A stretch of 64,000 nt of DNA from Gimesia aquarii (GTDB taxonomy: Bacteria > Planctomycetota > Planctomycetia > Planctomycetales > Planctomycetaceae): NCBI RefSeq assembly GCF_007748175.1, contig NZ_CP037422.1, forward strand, positions 1,404,528 through 1,468,527, read 5' to 3'. Shown here piece after piece: positions 10,101 to 19,272 of the stretch (positions within the stretch are counted from its first letter, which is position 1; each line of letters starts with the position of its first letter). A program made the position numbers and the translations under genes. The notes beneath the pieces were generated by a model. It worked only from the letters and a program-made list of their open reading frames with translations. It made no database searches and was not told where the DNA came from.

Positions 10101-10980
10101 ATTCCAGATAACCGATTCAGAATTACTGGATAATGGTACTGATGCTACAGAACATTCTATTGAATACACAGCAAATCTAGAACTAGATGATACGAACGAT
10201 GACTCCTTTAACATCACGATTCAGAACAATACGATCACAGACGATAGTGCAGATGCCATTCGCATACAGTCTGCAGGAGTACTGCTTGATGATTCTCTGT
10301 TAGAAGTATTGTTGGAAGGAAATGCGATTACAAATAGTGTTTCCAATACTGCCGGGTTGAGCGTGATTTGGGAGGGACCGATGGATATTACCGTTGCTAA
10401 CGCGAACAACTTTTTTGGCACAGGAGCCACTAATAACCAGGGAATTAACATAGACGCAACCAGTAGTGATTTAGCAGATCTGATGTCCTTAACTGTGATC
10501 AATAATAATAACTTTGTTATCTCAGGAACAGACAGTGAAGGTATTCAGGTTTCAACTGAAGGGCCTTCGAATATTCTAATTTCTAACAATGTTGATCAGG
10601 GTATTGTGATGGCAGGTGAGGACTCAACCGGTCTGCGATTCTTGGATCTAGCTGCTAATAGCAACGTGCAAATTGACACAAATATCATCAACATGACGGG
10701 AATTGGAGGGAATGCAATCTTCTTTGATCTAATCGACGCCACCAATTCCTCGGTTGTCATTGATAATAACCTGATCGGATTATTTGATGGTGGTTTCGAT
10801 GACAATGAAACAGCAGTTGGTTTCAATGCAATGACCAATGGTCCGCTGTCATTGGGAACTGGTGTTAATAATATTGTGAATGTGACTTTTGTAGGCAACA
10901 ACAACAGCTTTATTCTGTTCAATCCTGGCGGAGGTACATTTGATGGCCAAATTAGCCTGAATGGCTTCTTGCTTCCATAA
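7138..10980 (+). CDS. Secreted inverse-autotransporter-like barrel plus right-handed beta-helix protein
   Basis: About 1280 aa. The frame is open from a TTG at 6994, but ATG 7138 is preferred: GAGGTGA lies 5 bases upstream and the protein then begins with a signal peptide (hydrophobic LIAGVIVLAISAMSG, cleavage near LLAEE). Residues about 60-300 are aromatic/glycine-rich strands (GGGLGLGYRFF, FGASFYYDRDD) resembling the inverse autotransporter (intimin/invasin-type) beta-barrel. After GGTGTVLDPFQTIADA the rest is dozens of NxT/GxG-rich rungs typical of a right-handed parallel beta-helix. It is probably a cell-surface protein. A BBP7 outer-membrane protein gene follows 86 bases downstream, and the two may be co-transcribed. 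Substrate or adhesion target is unknown. Confidence 0.85.
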   Translation: MPVLTSSYSGRFMKIAFRLIAGVIVLAISAMSGTLLAEEQEFSTIIADGSETTDTLDGISSIVPGNGMGTLFRAGHQAGKTVGLEESISHLEAMPYLFTYTKNPDDAGMLFGNFRLFRTNRGHLGGGLGLGYRFFNYDRDRIFGASFYYDRDDSSTKIFQQLVLNVETMGRFWDANGNFYLPIGTRQKLLDVQFNEGSQRFSGFNVLYDQTRTLGTAMRGFDAEFGVPIWGQIAQKHEARAYAGTYHFAATGSEDVWGWRGRLQANPVPNVLMELSLTNDATFNTNVFFNVTWTFAGRPEWNKMEKSTQMYRMAERVRRNYNVVVEQRDVVDSGLIAINPATGLPWTISHVDSNAAIGGTGTVLDPFQTIADAQAGPANDIIFTHAGSVFDNGPPITLAAGDRILGEGQGIDHFIDIQGFGPRLLPNSPAFGNPSFVRPTFNNTVGDGVILASDSEFSGFIINTPTGRGVVGVGVSGTTVDNVDVNDAAGEGIFLSGTTGTLSFDTTNITNAAGDAFVVDGGDPFVNYVGTITNTAAGRAVLIQNTTGGSVNMTGSTITDTNSQGVLVSNIAGGAVLDNVTITGSTNEGIHVTGGTAGAIVTVRNTGQAANVIDGATDASIFVENYQGIFQIEDVDILNRNGTGILVENLSGDISVVGNTTITNGASLATDHGIDVNNSTGNILFGGTLGITGGAGEGISFNAGNNTGSFNVTGTTTISGTAAEAFIVLNDSPVIRMGDTILSNASTTNSVLLINNAGQGGTAGQVSFGNTTVTGTAVSTVPTVHILNTTPIVNFGSLSVTATSAAFPVVAPAISVETNPGNINFGDLNVTATNNLGFIADNNSGTLSSSGGVFTVTNAAAIDIQDTNLSMILTSVSAGPTNGPDLNLGDGFFLNSAGIRLVRTPGLFSIAGDGATIDAGGTIISATHGVWLADIGRVNIDGLEIDAPTVSGIEWQETTVADGPVVNLTRVRVEDSLGDGIRIINGRTFQITDSELLDNGTDATEHSIEYTANLELDDTNDDSFNITIQNNTITDDSADAIRIQSAGVLLDDSLLEVLLEGNAITNSVSNTAGLSVIWEGPMDITVANANNFFGTGATNNQGINIDATSSDLADLMSLTVINNNNFVISGTDSEGIQVSTEGPSNILISNNVDQGIVMAGEDSTGLRFLDLAANSNVQIDTNIINMTGIGGNAIFFDLIDATNSSVVIDNNLIGLFDGGFDDNETAVGFNAMTNGPLSLGTGVNNIVNVTFVGNNNSFILFNPGGGTFDGQISLNGFLLP

Positions 10981-11066
10981 CCATAAAACAAAGAAAAGTC
11001 TCGTAAATAAATAATTTCAATAACACTCTGGTGTGTTTTGCTTCAAATATTTCAAGGTTTTAATCG

Positions 11067-12374
11067 ATGAGTCGCACATCCTGGAAAGTAATAATGATTA
11101 CTCCATTCAGACTGAGTGCACTTCTAGTGTTCTTGTGCTCGACCGGATTACTGGTTGGAGAGAAACATGTGACAGCTGCCGATGATGGCGCGTTGGAACA
11201 TGTCATGCACGGTGATGCAGATGTGGTAGACGATGAATATATTGAAAACTCAGGGTTATTCTCTGGCATCAATACTTATTCAAGGTCGATGGTCCGCAAG
11301 CTGCCAGTGGATCGTGGTTGGACTTATGATTCACCAATAGACAGATCCATTAAAAGCGCGTTTCAAACATCTAAGTTACGACTTGACTATTTACATTGGT
11401 CTATTGAGGGCCCTGACAATATTCTCTTAAGTGCGCCAATTTTGGGGAACCCAGATCCAACAGCACCTGCCCCCGTTTTTGATCGTGCGACTGGAATTTC
11501 TCGTGGAAATGGTGTGGCTTTGAACTATACTGATAAGTCCATGGATACAAACGGGATGCGGGGGATTCTTGAATTTGCATTACCTGAGGGAAGCCTGGAA
11601 TGGAATGTTTGGGGGCTTTTCAGAAATGAATCAACCCGTCCAACAGATGAAATCTTTGGGACACGAACTACTGTTGATCCGACTGACGATCTGGTGGTCG
11701 TGACGAATTTTAATATCAATAATGACCTTGCTTCCAATACGAATGTTTATGATACCAGCTACACCGTTGACCTGAATACAGAAATGGTTGGTACGGGAAT
11801 CAATTATGTTTTAGACCCCTATCTTCCTGGAAATGGTTTTCGAATGCGGCCATTATTTGGTTTTCGGTTTATCAGTTTGCAGGAATCGATGAATCAAGTA
11901 GGAGTCGATTCAGGTGGCGGAATTGGGTTGCCTCGTACAACAACAATTGCTTCTACAGTTGAAAACCGGGTCTTTGGACCTAGCATTGGTGCACGTGCGG
12001 AATACTCGAACAATCGATTTTCAATCGGGGCCGAGCCCAAGTTTACATTTGGCTTTAATCGCAATACAAACGAAGTTGCTACAGAACAATTATTTGAACC
12101 TACCGATCCGCGCATTGTATCTGTTCAGAAAAACAATGAGTTTTCACCAACCTTTCAGCTTACAGTCTATGCAAAAATGCAAGTCAATGAACATATGAAG
12201 TTTTTCATTGGTTATGATTATCTGTTTATTGGTCAGATCTCACGTGCTTTCAATATTATCGATTACAACGAAGACCGCACAGCAACAAACCCTGCGACAG
12301 GAACTAAAGTGAGACAACAACACGAAGACTTTACAGCAGATGGTATCAGTGCCGGCGTTGAGTTTATCTGGTGA
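11067..12374 (+). CDS. BBP7 family outer-membrane beta-barrel protein
   Basis: 435 aa with a signal peptide (hydrophobic LSALLVFLCSTGLLVG, then a small-residue site near VTAAD). The body has alternating hydrophobic/aromatic strands and ends in DGISAGVEFIW, a C-terminal strand with a terminal aromatic residue as in outer-membrane barrels. The motif SKLRLDYLHWSIEGP-like near residue 97 and the end motif resemble the planctomycete BBP7 family. It lies 86 bases after the beta-helix protein and is convergent with the DUF6807 gene (12 bases). Pore or structural role is not determinable. Confidence 0.8.
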   Translation: MSRTSWKVIMITPFRLSALLVFLCSTGLLVGEKHVTAADDGALEHVMHGDADVVDDEYIENSGLFSGINTYSRSMVRKLPVDRGWTYDSPIDRSIKSAFQTSKLRLDYLHWSIEGPDNILLSAPILGNPDPTAPAPVFDRATGISRGNGVALNYTDKSMDTNGMRGILEFALPEGSLEWNVWGLFRNESTRPTDEIFGTRTTVDPTDDLVVVTNFNINNDLASNTNVYDTSYTVDLNTEMVGTGINYVLDPYLPGNGFRMRPLFGFRFISLQESMNQVGVDSGGGIGLPRTTTIASTVENRVFGPSIGARAEYSNNRFSIGAEPKFTFGFNRNTNEVATEQLFEPTDPRIVSVQKNNEFSPTFQLTVYAKMQVNEHMKFFIGYDYLFIGQISRAFNIIDYNEDRTATNPATGTKVRQQHEDFTADGISAGVEFIW

Positions 12375-12386
12375 GTCTGATGCTCC

Positions 12387-13355
12387 TCACGAAGAAGTTC
12401 TAACGACAGTCGCGCTTGTATGGCGTATTTCAGGTTTTTTCAGTTGGTAAGACTGACTTGAAGCGAACTTCTGATAAATTTCGTTTGCCAGATCATGGTT
12501 GATTTCATTCGCATGTGCATGCAATAAAAATCGAAATACTAAAGGTGACTTTTGGGTTGATTCAAGCGGGCCATGCATACAAGGTGAAGCGCCCATCCAT
12601 CCGTCTTCACGAACATGCCATGAGACGGCAGCCTGTGATTTCGCTATTGGATTGGATGGATGCGAGAAATAAGTAATTCCTTCTCTGATATTCGGTAATA
12701 CCGGTCCCGAATAATCCATCCACTCAGCTGGTTTTCCAAAGATGTTTTTTTCGCCAACTTGTTTGCGACTATTTGTGATCTTACCTGCTCCAAAAAAACT
12801 CGAAATGGTTTTAGCAACTCGCACGGCGAGAAAGCCAAAATTCGTTTTTTGGAATTCCAATGCTTGGGCAGTGGGAAAAAACGTGGACTGTAATTCCAAA
12901 AACAGCTCATCATTTGCATTGGTTCTGACAGCAGAGATCAATTCCTGCCTCAGTAAAGGTTGTGGATCATGGCCATCAAGCCACTCCAATTCGACGGCGA
13001 GAATAGCTTCGTCTTTACGTTCGTCGATAGAAAGCCATCGTTTTTGAATAATTTTGGCACCTGTGTCGTTTGCCCAGAAATTGATTCCGAGTACTTTGTG
13101 ATGTGCAAACCAGACTGAGCAATGATGATCATGGTTTGGCGCGCCCGGATGTCCGATACGTGTCAAAGGAATACCTGAGGGACCGGTTAAAGGGTAAAAG
13201 AAAGGGCGTTGATATTCGGGACTATGGTTCCAGCGAAGCCGTTCTTTTCCTTTGATCCGAAAGGAAAATTGAAAACCTGGAAGTGGAACGATTTCACATT
13301 GAGGAAAAAGTGGATTCACATCAGATCTCCCAGTTTTTGAAACGCCATTCGTCAC
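12387..13355 (-). CDS. PmoA/DUF6807 family protein
   Basis: 322 aa, no signal peptide. The segment 60-85 (GIPLTRIGHPGAPNHDHH, then VWFAH) is the histidine-rich signature of the DUF6807 family, often named PmoA-like although it is not a methane monooxygenase subunit. Members are common in planctomycetes beside Gfo/Idh/MocA oxidoreductases and sugar genes, and a beta-sandwich sugar-related role is suspected. The start is GTG. The GntP permease gene lies upstream on the same strand with a 65-base gap, so a two-gene transcript is likely. Confidence 0.8.
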   Translation of the reverse strand: MTNGVSKTGRSDVNPLFPQCEIVPLPGFQFSFRIKGKERLRWNHSPEYQRPFFYPLTGPSGIPLTRIGHPGAPNHDHHCSVWFAHHKVLGINFWANDTGAKIIQKRWLSIDERKDEAILAVELEWLDGHDPQPLLRQELISAVRTNANDELFLELQSTFFPTAQALEFQKTNFGFLAVRVAKTISSFFGAGKITNSRKQVGEKNIFGKPAEWMDYSGPVLPNIREGITYFSHPSNPIAKSQAAVSWHVREDGWMGASPCMHGPLESTQKSPLVFRFLLHAHANEINHDLANEIYQKFASSQSYQLKKPEIRHTSATVVRTSS

Positions 13356-13420
13356 TCATACAGCATATTTCAGCTTATTTCTGAATTCGAGCAAAGTAAA
13401 GCTGACTTCAAGGAAAATGA

Positions 13421-14833
13421 CTAGGTCATTGGCCAGACGATCGACAGCAAAACTGTTGTCGCCAAACTGGTAAAGCCCAAAACAATCAATAACGGAGTCC
13501 ATGATTTTAATGCTTCTGCTTCAGTTAAACCGCTCATTTTACAGAAGATCCAAAAGCCGCTGTCGTTCATCCAGGAACCAATCAGTGAACCTGCACCGAT
13601 GGCCGTTGCCAGATAGACCGGATCAAAACCCAGCATTTGGGGTGTCACCTGCATTGCTGCCAACATCGCTGAGGTCGTAATCATGGCTACTGTGCTGGAG
13701 CCTTGAGCGACTTTCAGTAAGGCGGCTATTCCGAATCCCAGGAAAAGAAAACTCAGCCCAGCAGCCTCTGATTCAGCGGTACTAAACATGTTCTGAATCG
13801 CAGGACCAATTTGGGCCACCGTCAACATTTTTCCAAAGGCGCCCCCGCCAGCTGTGATCAGAATAATCACACCACCACTCATGAGGGCATTTTCAACGGA
13901 GGCTCCCAATTTAAGGAGTGTCATTTTTCGTTGATGATAAAGAATTCCCAGAGCAATTGCGGTAGCTATTAACAACGCAAAATTGGCATCTCCAATAATC
14001 GATGTGAAGGGACTGATTTTTTCTAATAAACTTTGTGGTCCGACTCCACTTGCCAGCATGGAATTCACAAGCGTGTTGGTAGTGATCATCAATACGGGTA
14101 ATACGATGGGCATGAGAGAAATTGTAAGAGAAGGCAATTCATGTTCTTCCAGTGGATCGGGATCTTTATGCTCTGCGACTTCCCGCATGGGAATATTCAT
14201 GACCCGGTTAGCAAACATGGCGTAAAAGATCCCTGCAAAAGCAGCTGGCAGTGCGACGAGTGCGCCCACAAAAATCATCTTTCCTAAGTCTACTCCCAGA
14301 TTGTCGGCCATAAATAAGGGTCCGGGTGTGGGAGGCACCAGCGTATGTGTAATTGCCCCTCCCGCAGCAATAGCCATGATATACATCAAATAATTCTTTT
14401 TGGTGCTGCGATAGAGAGAGCGTGCCAGCGGAATCAGGAGATAAAAGACTGTATCAAAAAAAACAGGAACAGCTAAAACAAATCCACTACCCATGAGGGC
14501 AAATGATGCGTTCTTTTCACCGAGTGTTTTTAGAAACGCTCTGACAATTCGGTCGGCTGCCCCACTGTCCATCATGCATTTTCCAATGATGGCAGCCAGC
14601 GCAATCACAATGCCAATTCCGGAAACGGAGTTACCAAAGGCAATCGCAACGCGTTTAATTCGGTTGACTGTTTCGCCAGTCTCCGGATTCATGACTGACT
14701 CGGGACCGAGCAGGCTGACTACTATGGCCGCAGTAATCAACGCCAGAAACGCATTGATCTTCAGAAAGATGATCATGCCGATGACGGTGGCAATACCAAT
14801 GAATAAGATCAGAAATGGATAGTTCTCCAACAT
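13421..14833 (-). CDS. GntP family permease
   Basis: 470 aa, almost entirely hydrophobic with about 12-14 predicted membrane segments. The sequence is typical of GntP-type proton symporters for gluconate and related sugar acids (HTLVPPTPGPLFMADNLGVD around residue 160, and a C-terminal GSWMNDSGFWIFCKMSGLT). The inner membrane is the expected location. The ATG start has GGAG about 10 bases upstream. The pectate lyase gene starts divergently 217 bases away and the DUF6807 gene follows on the same strand, which points to uptake of a sugar acid. The exact substrate cannot be read from the sequence. Confidence 0.9.
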   Translation of the reverse strand: MLENYPFLILFIGIATVIGMIIFLKINAFLALITAAIVVSLLGPESVMNPETGETVNRIKRVAIAFGNSVSGIGIVIALAAIIGKCMMDSGAADRIVRAFLKTLGEKNASFALMGSGFVLAVPVFFDTVFYLLIPLARSLYRSTKKNYLMYIMAIAAGGAITHTLVPPTPGPLFMADNLGVDLGKMIFVGALVALPAAFAGIFYAMFANRVMNIPMREVAEHKDPDPLEEHELPSLTISLMPIVLPVLMITTNTLVNSMLASGVGPQSLLEKISPFTSIIGDANFALLIATAIALGILYHQRKMTLLKLGASVENALMSGGVIILITAGGGAFGKMLTVAQIGPAIQNMFSTAESEAAGLSFLFLGFGIAALLKVAQGSSTVAMITTSAMLAAMQVTPQMLGFDPVYLATAIGAGSLIGSWMNDSGFWIFCKMSGLTEAEALKSWTPLLIVLGFTSLATTVLLSIVWPMT

Positions 14834-15050
14834 AAGCGCTGCTCCAGAAAAATCTTAGATGAATATCTCAAGTGGGTATGAGCATTACATAGAATTGCCT
14901 GGGACGCAAGCGAGTGCGCAATAGAAAACTGGCCTTTCACATTCTGAACGAGATTAAGAAATAATTGCTTTCCCTCGAAACATGCTTTTTGTAGGATGGA
15001 GCGGAATTGCTTTCTCTCCTCCTTCCCCTGCTCATAAGGAATTTCTGGCA

Positions 15051-16508
15051 ATGCTTGTTTCTTCCATTTGTCCGAGAACACGTTTCGCGTTTTTTCTCTG
15101 TTCTCTTTGTTTTGGGGTAAGTTCTGGACAGTATCTGTTTGCTGAGGTCTCTCCCGCTGATGCGAAACAGGCGATGAAGAAAGCGACACGTTTTTTTACA
15201 GATGAGGTATCGACTGAGGGAGGTTATCTCTGGACGTACAGTGCAGACTTGTCACTTCGGGAAGGAGAAGGCCGCGCTTCTGATTCCATGATCTGGCTTC
15301 AACCGCCGGGCACACCGACAGTAGGTGAAGCGTTTTTGACCGCTTATCAGAAAACAGGTGAACCGTATTTACTGGATGCGGCCAGGGAGGCTGCAAATGC
15401 ATTGATTAAAGGTCAACTGAAATCGGGAGGCTGGGGGCACTATATTGATTTTAATAAACGTGAGAATGTCCAATATCGCATTGATGGTGGAGGTCCGAAA
15501 GCCAGAAATCGGACAACATTCGACGACAATAAATCGCAGTCCGCACTTCGCTTTTTGATTCTGTTGGACCAGGAACTTAAGTTTCAGAATCAATCCGTTC
15601 ATGAAGCAGCCATGTATGCTTTGAATTCATTTCTGAAAGCTCAGTTTCCCAATGGTGCTTGGCCGCAACAATATTCGAGCTTTCCGAACCCCAAGGATTA
15701 TCCTGTTCTCAAAGCCAGCTATCCAGCGAGTTGGTCTCGAGAGTTTCCTAAAAAGAAGTACACAGACTATTATACATTCAATGACAACGTGATCGGAGAT
15801 TTGGTGGATCTCATGTTTCTGGCGAACCATGTTTATAAAGATTCCCGTTATCGTAAGGCGGCTTTGAAAGCAGGAGATTTTATATTGCTTGCTCAAATGC
15901 CGGAACCACAGCCTGCCTGGGCGCAACAGTATAATTCTAAGATGCAACCTGCCTGGGCACGAAGGTTTGAACCTCCTTCGATTACAGGAGGTGAGTCGCA
16001 GGGAGTCATTAAGACGTTAATGCAAATTTATATTTATTCGAGTGAGAAAAAGTATCTGAAGCCGATTCCTGCCGCACTTGCTTATTTGCGGAAATCAGAA
16101 TTGCCCAATGGAAAATTGGCCCGTTTTTATGAATTGAAAACGAATCGTCCTTTATATTTTACAAAACAATATCAACTCACCTACAAAGCTGATGATTTAC
16201 CCACTCACTATGGTTTTATGATTACTTCGAAAGTGAATCAACTGGAAAGCCGTTATCGCAAACTTTTGAAAGCGTCTCCCAAACAGCTTGCTTCCATGCG
16301 ATTTCCAACTCGTCGTGTTCGTTTAACACCTGCTCTCACGGCAAAAGCAAAATCAGCGATCGAGGCACTAGATACGCGCGGTGCCTGGGTGACTCAGGGA
16401 GAAATCCGTTCTGCTAAGCTGAAGAATACTCCAGTCATTGAAACGCGAATTTTTGTAAAAAATCTGGAGACACTAGCTAATTTCGTAGCCGCTCATCAAC
16501 GCGATTAA
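15051..16508 (+). CDS. Secreted PL10-type pectate lyase family protein
   Basis: 485 aa from ATG 15051, which is preferred over an in-frame ATG at 14982 because AAGGA lies 9 bases upstream and a signal peptide follows directly (FAFFLCSLCFGVSSG). The alpha/alpha barrel motifs of the pectic acid lyase (Pec_lyase, PL10) family are visible: GGWGHYIDF, FDDNKSQSALRFL, GAWPQQYSSFPN, YTFNDNVIGDLVDLM, and the pair QPAWAQQYN/QPAWARRFEPP. It would cleave polygalacturonate by beta-elimination, in the periplasm or outside. GntP is divergent and a TIM-barrel epimerase follows convergently after 9 bases. Catalytic residues were not assigned, so activity is inferred. Confidence 0.82.
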   Translation: MLVSSICPRTRFAFFLCSLCFGVSSGQYLFAEVSPADAKQAMKKATRFFTDEVSTEGGYLWTYSADLSLREGEGRASDSMIWLQPPGTPTVGEAFLTAYQKTGEPYLLDAAREAANALIKGQLKSGGWGHYIDFNKRENVQYRIDGGGPKARNRTTFDDNKSQSALRFLILLDQELKFQNQSVHEAAMYALNSFLKAQFPNGAWPQQYSSFPNPKDYPVLKASYPASWSREFPKKKYTDYYTFNDNVIGDLVDLMFLANHVYKDSRYRKAALKAGDFILLAQMPEPQPAWAQQYNSKMQPAWARRFEPPSITGGESQGVIKTLMQIYIYSSEKKYLKPIPAALAYLRKSELPNGKLARFYELKTNRPLYFTKQYQLTYKADDLPTHYGFMITSKVNQLESRYRKLLKASPKQLASMRFPTRRVRLTPALTAKAKSAIEALDTRGAWVTQGEIRSAKLKNTPVIETRIFVKNLETLANFVAAHQRD

Positions 16509-16517
16509 CTTATAACA

Positions 16518-17333
16518 TCATGCATTTTCAGCTAAGGACTGCATACGTTCTAGTCCCAGTTTGGCAACTTCCAGTGGATCTTGCTGCCAGAGATCTTCCC
16601 GAAATAATTCAAGAGAAAGCCAGCTTTGATAATCGATCTGTTTTAAAAGCTGGCAGTAATGCGACAAGTCAAGATGTCCGTCTCCTGGTAGAACCCGGTC
16701 TGGGTCCATCTGCGTCTCTCGGGGAATGGAATCGACGGCATCGTTAAAGTGAGAAATGGCAATCTGCTCAGGTTTGAGTTTGGCAATCGTCTCCATTGAG
16801 CCACCACCCCGAAAGACATGAAATGGATCGAGTACCAATGTTGCCTGTGGGTGTTCCGATTTTTCGACAATTTGTAAGGCATCTTCAATGGTAGTAACAT
16901 CTTCTACAAATCCTAAAAATTCCACCGCGGGTTTCGCGCCAGCTGTGATTCCCGCTTCTAACAGTTCTCGATAACGCTGTGCCCCCAGGTCATAGTCAGG
17001 TTTCTCACGGTGTGGACAGGCAATAACATATTCTGCTCCCAGCCTGGCTGCCAGCTTAATGCGTTCCAGGCAACGATCAAAAACTTGGGCGTATTCTTCA
17101 GGTGTAGCAGACCACCAGTCACGCAACATAATCATTGTGGGAATGGCTAGCCCCGTGTCCTGAATTGCTTGTGAAATACTTTTAAGATCGCCACCCTCTG
17201 AAATAAATGCTTCAACTTCATCAAACCAGAGCTCAATGCCGCCGTAGCCGGCTTCTGCTGTGATACGAATTTTGTCAAGCAGTGGAGTCGTACGGATTGT
17301 ACTGGCATTCAGGCTGTAGAGAAAAGAACTCAT
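16518..17333 (-). CDS. Sugar phosphate isomerase/epimerase (xylose isomerase-like TIM barrel)
   Basis: 271 aa, cytoplasmic. Metal ligands expected for the AP-endonuclease-2/xylose-isomerase-like fold are in place: E138 (VEFLGF), D169 (LVLDPFH), H195 (ISHFND) and E242 (LELF). The first strand has GGIELWFDEV. The ATG has AAGGAA about 10 bases upstream. Family members isomerise or epimerise ketoses, inosose or hydroxypyruvate; the substrate here is unknown. It sits convergently beside the pectate lyase. Confidence 0.88.
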   Translation of the reverse strand: MSSFLYSLNASTIRTTPLLDKIRITAEAGYGGIELWFDEVEAFISEGGDLKSISQAIQDTGLAIPTMIMLRDWWSATPEEYAQVFDRCLERIKLAARLGAEYVIACPHREKPDYDLGAQRYRELLEAGITAGAKPAVEFLGFVEDVTTIEDALQIVEKSEHPQATLVLDPFHVFRGGGSMETIAKLKPEQIAISHFNDAVDSIPRETQMDPDRVLPGDGHLDLSHYCQLLKQIDYQSWLSLELFREDLWQQDPLEVAKLGLERMQSLAENA

Positions 17334-17631
17334 TGAGGGGGTTCCTTAAAGGAAAAAACGCAGAAACAGTCATAAATTTAGATACTATTTGACGTAAGAC
17401 TATCAGAGGCGCCTTAAGCTGCCAGGACAGGTTGCATTATCTTGCAGTCTAATGAGTATCGATCAACATATTTTGCATGAAATGCCAGCAATGATCAACT
17501 CAATCGATTATAGAAAAGGTTGCTCGACTCTTGTGTGTCAATCCGTCACAATAAGATTGTTCGTTTTAGCCTGATTTAAAACTATCACGATTTAAAAAAA
17601 GTTTCGGCGTGCGCTATTTCATTTTTAGAAT

Positions 17632-19176
17632 ATGTCTTCAATGATAGATCGTTCTTACTTTCAAATGTTTGCTGTGATCGCAGTGGTCAGTTTACTGATC
17701 AGTGGTTGCGGTTCGGAATCACCTGCTCCACAGAAACTTACGGAATCTGAAATTGTAGTCACGCAGGAACAATCACCTGAGCTACGTTCTAAAACCAAGA
17801 CTTCTCGAAAAAGTACGACTGAATCAAAAACCATAACAGAGGAAACTGTTGACAACAAAAATCTCCATCGCAAGGCCAGTCCCTCAGAAGGGGATACAGA
17901 GAAAATAGTAAAAACGGTCTATCGGCCCAGCGATCAGAGACCGGTTCATAACAATCAGAGATTGGCTTTACTGGGCATTCATCTTTATGAATCTCCTCGA
18001 TTGAAGCTTTATACAGATATCGATCCTGAAGTTGCCGCAAAGTTGCCCCCTGTGATCGATCAGGCATATCTGGCACTGGAAGATTATTTTGGTTCGTTAC
18101 CTCCGGATCGTGAGGGGACCGAATTTCAGGTGACTGGTTACATTATGCAGAATCGTGAGTTGTTCAAAGAAGCAGGCGTGATTCTTGATTCGTTGCCTAG
18201 AATTGTCAATGGCCGCCATCAAGGAGCTCAATTCTGGATGGACTATCAGACCGAGAATTATTATTTACGGCATCTAATGCTCCATGAATATACTCACTGC
18301 TTCAGTATGATTATGGAAAACATTGGTGCGCCCGTCTGGTATCTGGAAGGAATCGCTGAATCCATGGCAACACACTCCATCGATCAGAACGGCAAGATTA
18401 CACTCAATGTGATGCCTCATAATAAAGAGGATTTCGCCGGATTAGGCAGGATATCGCTCATTGAACAGGCTGTGCTAACGTCACCTCCCAAACACATGTT
18501 GGAAGTGATGCAATTTGGGCCAGCTGATTATGTTGGAAATAATGAATCCTATGCCTGGTCCTGGGCACTCACACAGTTTTTTGATAAACATCCTCGCTAT
18601 GCAAAACCATTTCGAGAATTGTCTCGACACATGCAGGGGAGAGCATTTTCACAAAAGATTCAGCAATTGATCAAGGATGATTTTACGAAGATCAATGACG
18701 CCTGGTTGTTATTTGCTAAAAACCTGCAACCAGGTTATGACTTTGAGCGAGCAGCCATTTCATTTCGTACAGGACAGCAGTTAGATCAGGCAAATTCATT
18801 TGCGGTTGCGAAAATTGCCAGCGATCGTGGCTGGCAATCAAGTGGGATTCGTGTCAAAAAAGGCGATACATATGAACTGATCGCCAAAGGAATGTTTAGC
18901 CTGGCAGAGAAACCAAAACCCTGGATGAGTACTGCAGACGGAATCAGTTTTCGTTATTTTAAAGGACAGCCACTCGGACGATTAATCATGTTGATTCGGC
19001 CGGACTCTGTTTCAGGAATTTCTGATCGACTTTCAATTTTAGAGGAGTATCCTCTGGGAGCTAGTGCAACCTGGATGGCTCCCGTTTCCGGAACGATTTA
19101 CTTTCGACTCAATGATGCATGGAATGAACTGGGAGATAACGAAGGCAGTGTTTCGGTCACCGTCACTCGAAAGTAA
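17632..19176 (+). CDS. Lipoprotein with gluzincin-type metallopeptidase motif
   Basis: 514 aa. The N-terminus is a lipoprotein signal peptide with lipobox ISGC (C26). Residues 30-105 are a low-complexity charged linker. A zinc-peptidase motif H218-E-Y-T-H222 is followed 17 residues later by LEGIAES (E239), the layout of gluzincins such as the DUF1570 group. The C-terminal 130 residues look like a beta-rich carbohydrate-binding or jelly-roll domain. The protein is likely anchored facing the periplasm. Function and substrate are unknown. The epimerase gene at 19273 follows on the same strand after 96 bases. Confidence 0.75.
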   Translation: MSSMIDRSYFQMFAVIAVVSLLISGCGSESPAPQKLTESEIVVTQEQSPELRSKTKTSRKSTTESKTITEETVDNKNLHRKASPSEGDTEKIVKTVYRPSDQRPVHNNQRLALLGIHLYESPRLKLYTDIDPEVAAKLPPVIDQAYLALEDYFGSLPPDREGTEFQVTGYIMQNRELFKEAGVILDSLPRIVNGRHQGAQFWMDYQTENYYLRHLMLHEYTHCFSMIMENIGAPVWYLEGIAESMATHSIDQNGKITLNVMPHNKEDFAGLGRISLIEQAVLTSPPKHMLEVMQFGPADYVGNNESYAWSWALTQFFDKHPRYAKPFRELSRHMQGRAFSQKIQQLIKDDFTKINDAWLLFAKNLQPGYDFERAAISFRTGQQLDQANSFAVAKIASDRGWQSSGIRVKKGDTYELIAKGMFSLAEKPKPWMSTADGISFRYFKGQPLGRLIMLIRPDSVSGISDRLSILEEYPLGASATWMAPVSGTIYFRLNDAWNELGDNEGSVSVTVTRK

Positions 19177-19272
19177 AAATTATCGTTTAAATTGTGGTCA
19201 GATTGGGAGCAGTTTCTTCTCGCTAATATAATCAACACCGTTAACTACCAGGCCAGACGACAGGAATACAAG

